Made by a program: the position numbers and the translations under genes
Shown: positions 1 to 5,692 of the stretch, one piece after another
Numbering within the stretch: the first letter of the stretch is position 1
Layout of the letters: each line of letters starts with the position of its first letter
The notes under the pieces: model-generated
The model's input: the letters and a program-made list of their open reading frames with translations, nothing else
The model's database searches: none
Told to the model about the DNA's origin: nothing
Assembly: GCA_947476515.1 (NCBI GenBank)
Contig: CANJQZ010000137.1
Span: 1-5,692 of the forward strand
Source: Flavobacteriales bacterium
GTDB taxonomy: Bacteria > Bacteroidota > Bacteroidia > Flavobacteriales_D > Crocinitomicaceae
Direction of reading: 5' to 3'
DNA: 5,692 nucleotides

Positions 1-1134
1 AAAAGTGTAAAAAGGTTTAAAGGAATGGATTTTATTGGCGGAGTAACTTTAACCAATACCAATTCATATGCGAGTATGTATGCCGGTTCTGGTTCTCCGG
101 AAAATCAATTGCTAAATGTTTCGGCCTATACTCAGATAGAACAAAAATTAGGTAAAAACATTAATCTATCCGCAGGAGCTCGTTTAGAATATTTTCAGTT
201 AAACGATTCTATTACTGCAACAAAACCAATTTTTAGAGCAGGTGTAAATTGGAAAGTTCAGAAAGCTACTTTTCTTAGGGCTTCTTTTGGACAGGGTTTC
301 AGGTTTCCCACCATTACAGAGCGTTATATAAAAACGGGTGTTGGGAATTTTGGTGTTTTTCCGAATCCAAGTTTGAAACCTGAAAGCAGTTGGAATGCAG
401 AGGTGGGGGTGAAGCAAGGAATTAAATTAGGAGATGTTTATGCTTATTTTGACGCGGCTTTCTTTTGGCAGGAATATCAAAACACCATTGAATATATGTT
501 TGGGATTTGGGATGTTGCTAATGCTCCAGCGTCATTTGCTGGTTTTAAATTTTTAAACACCGGACAATCAAGAGTGGTTGGTATTGATGTTTCTTTTGCT
601 GGATTAGCCAAGGTGTCAAAAAATGTAGACCTTAATTTTCTGACAGGATACAACTATATTGTCCCAAAAACTTTAAATCCGAATTATGTATATGCTGTTG
701 ATGATATTAATCGACAATACAGTTATAACACTACTTCAATGGATCCGCAAAGTCAAATACTTAAATATAGATTTTTACATAATCTGAAGTTTGATGCAGA
801 AGCAACATTTTACAAAAAGTTAGCCTTTGGTTTAAGCGCTAAGTATTTTAGTAAAATGGTAAATATGGATGCCATTATTAAGGATTTTGAAGAAACAACA
901 GCCAATTCAGGCGGGGATAAACAAAATATTAGATATATGGATTATTTTTATGCGCATCGTTTCGGTAATTGGATTTTTGATTCTAGATTGTCATTTAATT
1001 TAAACGAGAAGCATAAATTTGCATTGGTTGCCAGTAATTTATTAAATAGAAGTTATTCCCTTCGACCCCTTAAAATTGAATCGCCAAGAACCATTATGAT
1101 TCAATATACCTTCAAATTAGATAAGAATACTTGA
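1..1134 (+). CDS. TonB-dependent outer-membrane receptor, C-terminal part (5' truncated)
   Basis: This is the C-terminal beta-barrel half of a TonB-dependent receptor, which imports a ligand across the outer membrane using energy passed on by TonB-ExbBD. The frame is open from base 1 (377 codons plus TGA), so the true start lies upstream. The ATG at 25 is internal, and the signal peptide, plug domain and TonB box are not in the window. The family signature is visible: a strand with RASFGQGFRFPTITERY (277-327), then NPSLKPE (364-384) leading into a W-x-A-E-V-G-V-K strand. The rest is alternating aromatic and polar beta-strands with long loops. The end, VASNLLNRSY followed by RTIMIQYTFKL, is the typical last-strand pattern of these barrels, so the C terminus looks complete. 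The ligand cannot be told; no SusD-like partner follows. The family call is firm; the substrate is unknown. Confidence 0.9.
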   Translation, partial: KSVKRFKGMDFIGGVTLTNTNSYASMYAGSGSPENQLLNVSAYTQIEQKLGKNINLSAGARLEYFQLNDSITATKPIFRAGVNWKVQKATFLRASFGQGFRFPTITERYIKTGVGNFGVFPNPSLKPESSWNAEVGVKQGIKLGDVYAYFDAAFFWQEYQNTIEYMFGIWDVANAPASFAGFKFLNTGQSRVVGIDVSFAGLAKVSKNVDLNFLTGYNYIVPKTLNPNYVYAVDDINRQYSYNTTSMDPQSQILKYRFLHNLKFDAEATFYKKLAFGLSAKYFSKMVNMDAIIKDFEETTANSGGDKQNIRYMDYFYAHRFGNWIFDSRLSFNLNEKHKFALVASNLLNRSYSLRPLKIESPRTIMIQYTFKLDKNT

Positions 1135-1151
1135 TAATTAAAGGGAAATAA

Positions 1152-1182
1152 CTTGTAAATCAAGATTTATATACTATCTTTG
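1152..1182 (+). promoter_or_regulatory. Bacteroidota-type housekeeping promoter for rpsP-rimM
   Basis: A cTTG element (1152-1155) is followed by exactly 19 nt and then TATCTTTG (1175-1182). This matches the known Bacteroidota primary-sigma consensus of TTTG at -33 and TAnnTTTG at -7, with a near-ideal spacer. Transcription would start around 1188-1191, giving a 5' leader of roughly 50 nt before rpsP. A strong promoter is expected for a ribosomal-protein gene. It also shows that rpsP need not depend on read-through from the receptor gene upstream. The start site is inferred from the motif only. Confidence 0.8.
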
Positions 1183-1204
1183 CACCCTTAAAATTAATTA
1201 TAAA

Positions 1205-1221
1205 CCGAGGTTTCGGACCTC
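1205..1221 (+). promoter_or_regulatory. Hairpin in the rpsP 5' leader
   Basis: GAGGT (1207-1211) pairs with ACCTC (1217-1221) across the loop TTCGG, and can be extended by one T-G wobble pair. An overlapping alternative pairs CCGA (1205-1208) with TCGG (1213-1216). The two cannot form together. The element sits between the inferred transcription start and the rpsP ATG, ending 20 nt before it, and is GC-rich against an AT-rich background. It has no U-run, so it is not a normal intrinsic terminator. It could be a mRNA-stabilising stem or an autoregulatory leader bound by a ribosomal protein; the sequence alone does not decide. Confidence 0.45.
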
Positions 1222-1241
1222 AAATTGTAAAAAGTAACATT

Positions 1242-1991
1242 ATGGCAACAAGAATTAGATTACAAAGACACGGTAAAAAAGGAAAAGCATTTTTTCATTT
1301 AGTTGCAGCGGATAGTAGAGCTAAAAGAGATGGTAAATTCATCGAAAAATTAGGAACTTATAATCCAGTAGCTAATCCAGCAGTGATTGATATTAACTTT
1401 GAGAAAACATTAAGTTGGGTTCAAAAAGGAGCTGAAATGTCAGATACAGCCCGTGCAATTTTATCCTACAAAGGAGTTTTGCATATGAATCACCTATTAA
1501 AAGGTGTTACAAAAGGTGCCATGACTACTGAGCAAGCTGAAGCAAAATTTGCGGAATGGTTGCAATCAAAAGAAGGTAAAATAGATACTAAGAAAGATAG
1601 CTTAGCTAAAGCAGCAGCGAAAGAAAAAGCTGCTAAAATGCAAGCGGAAATGGAAGCAAATGTTGCAAAAGCAGCGGCTGTAGAAGCAAAAAATACTCCG
1701 GTTATTGAGGAAGAAGTAGCAGAAGAAGCTCCAACAACAGAAGAAGCGGTTGCGGAAGAAGCTCCAGCGATGGAAGAAGTGGTAGCGGAAGAGGCTCCAG
1801 TAACGGAAGAAGTGGTAGCAGAAGAAGCTCCTGCAACGGAAGAAGTGGTAGCAGAAGAGGCTCCAGTAACGGAAGAAGTGGTAGCAGAAGAAGCTCCTGC
1901 AACGGAAGAAGTGGTAGCAGAAGAAGCTCCAGCGACTGAAGAAGCGACTGAAGAAGCTCCATCTACAGATGAAGCTCCTGCTGCTGAATAA
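1242..1991 (+). CDS. rpsP: 30S ribosomal protein S16 (bS16) with long acidic repeat tail
   Basis: S16 binds 16S rRNA early in assembly of the 30S subunit body. Residues 1-85 or so are the conserved domain: TRIRLQRHGKKG at the N terminus, then VAADSRAKRDGKFIEKLGTY with NP following. Residues about 86-150 are a Bacteroidota-style helical Lys/Ala/Glu-rich extension. From residue 156 comes a low-complexity acidic tail of seven 11-residue units, roughly EEVVAEEAP followed by VT or AT, then a degenerate end. At 249 residues it is about three times the size of the compact S16 of Escherichia coli and longer than I expect even for Bacteroidota. The start at 1242 fits the conserved N terminus; no Shine-Dalgarno sequence precedes it, as usual in the phylum. 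It is the first gene of an operon with rimM. The S16 call is near certain; the function of the tail is unknown. Confidence 0.97.
   Translation: MATRIRLQRHGKKGKAFFHLVAADSRAKRDGKFIEKLGTYNPVANPAVIDINFEKTLSWVQKGAEMSDTARAILSYKGVLHMNHLLKGVTKGAMTTEQAEAKFAEWLQSKEGKIDTKKDSLAKAAAKEKAAKMQAEMEANVAKAAAVEAKNTPVIEEEVAEEAPTTEEAVAEEAPAMEEVVAEEAPVTEEVVAEEAPATEEVVAEEAPVTEEVVAEEAPATEEVVAEEAPATEEATEEAPSTDEAPAAE
1707..1937 (+). repeat. Coding tandem repeat, 33-bp unit x7, with exact 66-bp duplication
   Basis: Seven in-frame 33-bp units encode residues 156-232 of S16. Unit starts are at 1707, 1740, 1773, 1806, 1839, 1872 and 1905. The first two are more diverged and the middle ones nearly identical, alternating between versions ending VT and AT. 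Bases 1788-1853 and 1854-1919 are identical over all 66 bp, including synonymous positions (GAG, CCT). This shows that a two-unit block was duplicated recently. Because the period is a multiple of three, copy-number change keeps the frame. Confidence 0.93.
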
Positions 1992-1996
1992 GCTGC

Positions 1997-2524
1997 ATGC
2001 AAAAAGAAAATTGTATATATATTGGACAAGTAGCGAGACTTCACGGATTCAAAGGTGAGGTCTCTTTGTTTTTAGATGTAACCGATCCATCGGATTATCT
2101 TCAAATGGAAATCTTTGTTCTTGACATCGATGCTTGTTTAACACCTTTTATAGTTGAATATATAAAACCAAAAAATAAGGGTTTTATAATGGTCAAGTTT
2201 AAAGGTATCGATGATGAGCGTTCCGCTCAGCGTCTGCTTAAAAAAAATATTTATCTACCCGACACTGTACTCCCTGAACTTGGCAATACTTCTTTTTATG
2301 ATCATGAGGTTGTTGGGTACGCAGTGCATGATGTATCTTTTGGTCCTATTGGAGATCTTGTCGAAGTTTTGGATCATTCGGCAAATCCTTTATTGCAAAT
2401 TGATAAAGATGGAATCGAAGTTCTTGTTCCTATTTTTGATGGATTAATAGTAGAGGTAAAAAGAAAAGAAAAGATATTAATTATTAAAGCCCCTGAAGGA
2501 TTAATTGAATTGTATCTTTCTTAG
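1997..2524 (+). CDS. rimM: Ribosome maturation factor RimM
   Basis: RimM assists late folding of the 30S head and is known in other bacteria to bind ribosomal protein S19. The N-terminal domain opens with IYIGQVARLHGFKGEV (residues 7-22), the diagnostic RimM motif. This beta-barrel runs to about residue 92. The second half (about 98-172) is the PRC-barrel domain: YDHEVVGYAV, then GPIGDLVEVLD, a PLLQID strand, VLVPI, and the closing APEGLIELY typical of RimM C termini. Length (175 residues) is normal. It starts only 5 nt after the rpsP stop, with no Shine-Dalgarno sequence, so translation is probably coupled to rpsP within one mRNA. The trmD and rplS genes that follow in Escherichia coli are absent here. 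Its TAG stop (2522-2524) overlaps the stop of the opposing gene. Strong call. Confidence 0.95.
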   Translation: MQKENCIYIGQVARLHGFKGEVSLFLDVTDPSDYLQMEIFVLDIDACLTPFIVEYIKPKNKGFIMVKFKGIDDERSAQRLLKKNIYLPDTVLPELGNTSFYDHEVVGYAVHDVSFGPIGDLVEVLDHSANPLLQIDKDGIEVLVPIFDGLIVEVKRKEKILIIKAPEGLIELYLS

Positions 2525-3669
2525 TCTTTTTTATTCATAAGTCCAGCAGCCAATTTCATTCTTATTACTCTTCTTGCAGAGGCATCTACTTGCTTTCTAA
2601 ATGATGGATCTGTTTTGTATAGATTCAAGAGTTCGCTGTGTGTCTTTTTAACATTAACAGGCATTAAAACAATATCACAACCTGCTCTTACCGCTTTACT
2701 AGCTGCTTGAGGAACGCTAACTACGCCTCCCATATTCATAGCGTCTGTGATAATCAATCCTTTAAACCCAAGGCTATCTCTCAACAAAGCAGTCACTATT
2801 TTTTCAGAACAAGTTGATGGTAATCCTTGCGTGTCAAACTTTGCATTGTTTTGAACTCCTATATGTGCAACCATAATAGAAAGCACACCTTTTTCTATTA
2901 ATGCTGGATAATTTTTCACTTCCTTCATTTCTCCATCTATGGTTTGTAGTGATTTATGGGTATCGCCTGTTACGAGTCCGTGTCCTGGAAAATGTTTTGC
3001 TGTAGCGATTATGTTTTTTTCCTGCGTTGTTGCAATAAAGGCATTGGACCAAGGAATTATATTTTCAGGAATTGCCCCAAAACTCCTATACCCAACGGTC
3101 TTGTTTGGTGACATATCAACAACAGGAGAGAAGTTGTAGTTAATTCCGATATCATTTAAATCTTTCGAAATAATGGTCGCAACATCAATTACCTCTTCAA
3201 TAGTTGTTAGTTCATTGGCTTTTTTTACTACTGTAGAACCTAATATTTTTCTATTTACCAAACTCGGTTCAGCATCTGCACTATATAAAAATGGAAGGTT
3301 TCCTATCAGCTTGTTGCTTTTTTCAAAACTCTCAATCCAAGTGGTGAACTCATCCTTTGTTCCATTTAACATGAGCACTCCTCCAATGAGTCTAAGTCTA
3401 ATGAATTTATCTATAGAATCTCTTGTTTCACCCAATCTACCCACTGCAGGCATAATTAATTGAGCTACGATAGCGGTGTCGTCCATGGATGCAAAGATGC
3501 GGGCTACTTCCCTATCTAAACTTTCGTTGTTGGAAAGATAATCCGTAAGCTTGAATTCTATTGATGAATTGATTTGCTCAGCTGCTTCAAAAGATAAACT
3601 TGCTGGTTGCTGTGCACAGGAATAAAAGAAACTTAATCCTATAATTATGGAGAGGGTTAGACGCATCAT
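2521..3669 (-). CDS. Glycoside hydrolase family 3 lipoprotein, NagZ-like beta-N-acetylhexosaminidase
   Basis: This encodes a 382-residue GH3 enzyme, likely removing beta-linked N-acetylglucosamine from cell-wall fragments or similar glycans. The N terminus is a lipoprotein signal peptide with lipobox FYSC (Cys18), so it is membrane-anchored outside the cytoplasm. No acidic sorting signal follows the Cys, which leaves periplasmic or surface placement open. The TIM-barrel shows sugar-binding D132 (ADAE), GYRSFG (193-198), KHFPGHG (225-231), the flexible-loop D236-x-H238 acid/base dyad characteristic of NagZ-type GH3, and the probable nucleophile D309 in IITDAMNM. It is a single domain; the serine-hydrolase fusion seen in some Bacteroidota relatives is missing. 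Two ATGs lie in tandem at the start and either would serve. It is monocistronic here, convergent with rimM and divergent from the CotH gene. GH3 is firm; exact substrate is inferred, so no gene symbol is given. Confidence 0.9.
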   Translation of the reverse strand: MMRLTLSIIIGLSFFYSCAQQPASLSFEAAEQINSSIEFKLTDYLSNNESLDREVARIFASMDDTAIVAQLIMPAVGRLGETRDSIDKFIRLRLIGGVLMLNGTKDEFTTWIESFEKSNKLIGNLPFLYSADAEPSLVNRKILGSTVVKKANELTTIEEVIDVATIISKDLNDIGINYNFSPVVDMSPNKTVGYRSFGAIPENIIPWSNAFIATTQEKNIIATAKHFPGHGLVTGDTHKSLQTIDGEMKEVKNYPALIEKGVLSIMVAHIGVQNNAKFDTQGLPSTCSEKIVTALLRDSLGFKGLIITDAMNMGGVVSVPQAASKAVRAGCDIVLMPVNVKKTHSELLNLYKTDPSFRKQVDASARRVIRMKLAAGLMNKKD

Positions 3670-3789
3670 TGTTTTGTTTTTTCAAAAATACTTTTATTTC
3701 TCTAATTGATTTTCCGCTTGCAATACAATTATTCACAATTGTCTTGTCAACAACAGTACCAAAATATTTCTTCTTGTGGAATATGCGTT

Positions 3790-3820
3790 ATTGATTTAAT
3801 GGATAATTTTTTAGCTTTTG
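3790..3820 (+). promoter_or_regulatory. Candidate promoter for the CotH gene
   Basis: ATTG (3790-3793) is followed by 18 nt and then TAGCTTTTG (3812-3820). This resembles the Bacteroidota pair of TTTG and TAnnTTTG, but the -7 element has one extra base. If used, transcription would begin near 3827, giving a leader of about 100 nt. A competing -7-like TAACTTTA lies at 3883-3890, with no good -33 match. In such AT-rich DNA, chance matches are likely. Confidence 0.35.
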
Positions 3821-3873
3821 CGCTATTATTAAATTAATTTTACCAATAAGTTAATCTATTATTAACGAATCGC

Positions 3874-3888
3874 AAGTTACTGTAACTT
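3874..3888. promoter_or_regulatory. Perfect 15-bp palindrome upstream of the CotH gene (possible operator)
   Basis: AAGTTAC (3874-3880), a single T, and GTAACTT (3882-3888) form a perfect inverted repeat with 7-bp arms, ending 40 bp before the CotH start. A 1-nt centre is too tight for an RNA hairpin but suits a dimeric DNA-binding protein. It overlaps the TAACTTTA that could be an alternative -7 element. Chance occurrence in a 259-bp AT-rich region cannot be excluded. Confidence 0.3.
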
Positions 3889-3928
3889 TAAACAACTAAT
3901 ATTTAAAATTAGTTTTAAATAAATATTT

Positions 3929-5692
3929 ATGAAATCGGCACTTTTTTTTCTATTCTTCACTCTTAGTTTTTCTTCCTTTGTATCTGCCCAAAATTTTTAC
4001 GACAAAGCTGTCGTTCAGCAGATTGAAATTTTCTTTGGTTTTACCAATTGGGATGCACAATTAGATGCTGCTACTGCAACTGATGTGTATGTTGTTGCAG
4101 ATTCTGTTCGAATTAATGGGGTTGTATTTGATAGTGTAGGGGTAAAATATAAAGGGAACAGTTCTTATAATCCTAATAATAATAAAAATCCATTACATCT
4201 TCAATTAGATTACATAAAAGGCTCTCAAGATTATCAAACCTTCACCGATATTAAATTGCAAAATGGTTACCAAGATCCATCCATGATTCGTGAAGTTTTG
4301 TCTTATGCAATTTTGGAACAATACATGGATTGTCCTAGAGCAAATTTTGCTAATGTTTATATAAATGGAACACTAAGAGGGGTTTATTCTAATGCAGAGA
4401 CTATTGATGATAATTTTAATTCGGCGCATTATTTTGATAATGAGGGTTCATTCTTTAAGTGTAATCCAGTTGGTGGAGCTGGACCTGGGAGTACTAGTAG
4501 CCCTGATTTAAGATATATTAGTGCAGATACAACTGCCTATTATTCAGGATATGAATTAAAATCAACTTATGGATGGACAGATTTGATGGGAATGATCACT
4601 ACACTCAACAATGACTTTACTAACATAGAGACAAAATTAGATGTTGATAGGGCCATTTGGATGTTAGCATTCAATAATGTTTTGGTTAATCTAGATTCCT
4701 ACAGTGGTGCTTTTCGTCAGAATTACTATTTATATAGAGATTTGAATGATCGTTTCATTACTACAGTTTGGGACTTGAATATGAGTTTTGCAGGATTCCC
4801 TGGTGGAACTGGTTCAGGAACTTATACCGCTACCACATTAGATCCTTTATCTAATAGCACTTCGACAATTCATCCTTTGATTGTTAAAATAATGGCCAAT
4901 CCAATGTTTAAGCGAATGTATATGGCTCATGTCCGGACGATAGTACAAGAGATTTTCACTTCTGGTGATTATTTAACTACTGCAAACGCTATGCGTACTA
5001 CGATCGATTCTTATGTTCAAGCGGATCCATTTAAATTTTACACCTATACTCAATATCAAAATTCATTAACAACAGCTGTTGCAGGTGGCGGTCCAGCTGG
5101 GTCAAGCACTCCCGGAATACAAGCATTAATGACTTCAAGAGTTGCCTTTTTTAATACGAATGCTAATTATATTTTAGTAGCACCCGCTATTTCAAGTTAT
5201 GCAGCAAGTAATCCAACGCCATCATTTAATGAAACTTTTTTCATTACGGCCACATGTTCTAATGAATCTATGGTGTTTTTGGGTTACCGTACCAGTCATC
5301 CATTAAAATTCAATAGAGTTCAAATGTTTGATGATGGCGCTCATGGTGATGGCTCCGCAGGGGATCATGTTTTTGGAGCTCCAGTAACTGCTGATGGCGT
5401 TATCTTCGAGTATTACATTTATGCAGAAAATACGGTAGCGGGTTTGTTTAGTCCTCAAAGAGCTGAACATGAATTTCATGCTTTAGTCATGAATATTCCA
5501 CTTCCACAAGTGGGAGAGATTGTAATTAATGAATTGATGGCTAATAATTTGCAAACAGTGGTAGATAATTATGGTGAAAATGACGACTGGATTGAGTTGT
5601 ATAATACTACTTCTCATGCTATAGATTTAACTGGACTTTATCTTTCAGATGATATTGCATTGTATACTAAATGGGCCATTCCTGTAAATTCG
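3929..5692 (+). CDS. Secreted CotH-family protein with lamin-tail domain (3' truncated)
   Basis: An open frame of 588 codons runs off the window end. Residues 1-20 are a Sec signal peptide (MKSALFFLFFTLSFSSFVSA, then Q). Residues about 50-410 match the CotH fold, a secreted protein-kinase-like family named after the Bacillus spore-coat protein: VGVKYKGNSSY (70-80), KLQNGY (109-114), SMIREVLSYAILEQY, the strand ANVYINGTLRGVYSNAE (141-157), NYYLYRD (265-271) and the metal-site motif TVWDLNMSFAG (279-289). A beta-sandwich-like segment (about 428-515) follows, with an acidic FDDGAHGDGSAGDHVF turn. A lamin-tail domain begins at about 529 (GEIVINELMANN, then NDDWIELYNTT). A type IX secretion C-terminal signal is expected beyond the window but is not seen. 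ATG 3929 follows an AT-rich stretch without Shine-Dalgarno. Family call strong; substrate and activity unknown. Confidence 0.9.
   Translation, partial: MKSALFFLFFTLSFSSFVSAQNFYDKAVVQQIEIFFGFTNWDAQLDAATATDVYVVADSVRINGVVFDSVGVKYKGNSSYNPNNNKNPLHLQLDYIKGSQDYQTFTDIKLQNGYQDPSMIREVLSYAILEQYMDCPRANFANVYINGTLRGVYSNAETIDDNFNSAHYFDNEGSFFKCNPVGGAGPGSTSSPDLRYISADTTAYYSGYELKSTYGWTDLMGMITTLNNDFTNIETKLDVDRAIWMLAFNNVLVNLDSYSGAFRQNYYLYRDLNDRFITTVWDLNMSFAGFPGGTGSGTYTATTLDPLSNSTSTIHPLIVKIMANPMFKRMYMAHVRTIVQEIFTSGDYLTTANAMRTTIDSYVQADPFKFYTYTQYQNSLTTAVAGGGPAGSSTPGIQALMTSRVAFFNTNANYILVAPAISSYAASNPTPSFNETFFITATCSNESMVFLGYRTSHPLKFNRVQMFDDGAHGDGSAGDHVFGAPVTADGVIFEYYIYAENTVAGLFSPQRAEHEFHALVMNIPLPQVGEIVINELMANNLQTVVDNYGENDDWIELYNTTSHAIDLTGLYLSDDIALYTKWAIPVNS

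Larger units (their letters stand above)
3670..3928. other. Divergent intergenic region between GH3 and CotH genes
   Basis: These 259 bases are strongly AT-rich and hold no convincing ORF or RNA gene. They must contain promoters for both flanking genes. For the CotH gene a loose Bacteroidota promoter and a palindrome are listed separately. For the GH3 gene only a TATTTTTG (minus strand, 3690-3683) resembles a -7 element. It lacks a -33 partner at the right distance and would leave a very short leader, so it is not called. Confidence 0.7.

Noticed and set aside
25..27. ATG at 25 as the start of the first gene
   Set aside because: The frame is open upstream to base 1, and the protein begins in the middle of the receptor barrel with no signal peptide or plug domain.
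1707..1937. CRISPR-like regular repeats
   Set aside because: The 33-bp units are directly adjacent with no unique spacers and are in frame within rpsP.
1702..1962. A second minus-strand frame, almost only Leu and Pro, in the repeat region
   Set aside because: This is another reading of the same 33-bp repeats in antisense; its composition is an artefact of the repeat, not a protein.
1490..2044. A 184-codon open frame on the minus strand, rich in Ser, Ala and Val, across the S16 tail
   Set aside because: It is the antisense shadow of the GAA/GCT-rich repeats; stop-free reverse frames follow from the repeat codons. The sense strand encodes unmistakable S16 and the start of RimM.
2478..2513. 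ATTAAT...ATTAAT near the end of rimM as a terminator stem
   Set aside because: ATTAAT is self-complementary and the possible stem is all A-T with a long loop. It is inside coding sequence and too weak to act as an intrinsic terminator.
3683..3690. TATTTTTG on the minus strand as a promoter for the GH3 gene
   Set aside because: There is no TTTG-like element about 19 bp upstream, and transcription would start only a few bases before the ATG. The region is AT-rich, so chance is likely.
3725..3742. Inverted repeat ACAATT / AATTGT with a 6-nt loop
   Set aside because: The arms are short and AT-only apart from one pair, so it would be weak as RNA and is expected by chance here; no U-run or nearby gene end gives it a role.

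Overview
The window is an ordinary-looking chromosomal segment from a low-GC member of the Bacteroidota, probably a flavobacterium-like lineage. Four things point there: a TonB-dependent receptor barrel; a Bacteroidota-type promoter (TTG, 19 bp, TAnnTTTG) in front of rpsP; four visible starts with no Shine-Dalgarno sequence; and a large secreted CotH/lamin-tail protein of a kind common in gliding or T9SS-bearing Bacteroidota. The assignment is inferred from gene content and signals, not from a search.

Layout from left to right: (1) 1-1134, +, the C-terminal half of a TonB-dependent outer-membrane receptor, cut by the window start. (2) 1135-1241, a short intergenic region with a strong promoter and a leader hairpin. 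(3) 1242-1991, +, rpsP (ribosomal protein S16), carrying an unusually long acidic tail of 11-residue repeats. (4) 1997-2524, +, rimM, 5 nt behind rpsP and evidently co-transcribed. (5) 2521-3669, -, a GH3 family (NagZ-like) lipoprotein that converges on rimM; the two stop codons overlap. (6) 3670-3928, an AT-rich divergent intergenic region with candidate regulatory sequence. (7) 3929-5692, +, a secreted CotH-family protein with a C-terminal lamin-tail domain, cut by the window end.

rpsP and rimM form a functional unit: S16 is a primary 30S assembly protein and RimM is a 30S maturation factor. The other three genes are cell-envelope or secreted proteins: nutrient uptake at the outer membrane, probable cleavage of beta-linked amino sugars in the periplasm or at the surface, and an exported CotH-fold protein. 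Nothing in the sequence ties these three into one pathway. I found no CRISPR array, tRNA, rRNA, insertion sequence or recognisable new system. The most distinctive feature is the repeat-built acidic tail of S16, which contains an exact 66-bp tandem duplication.
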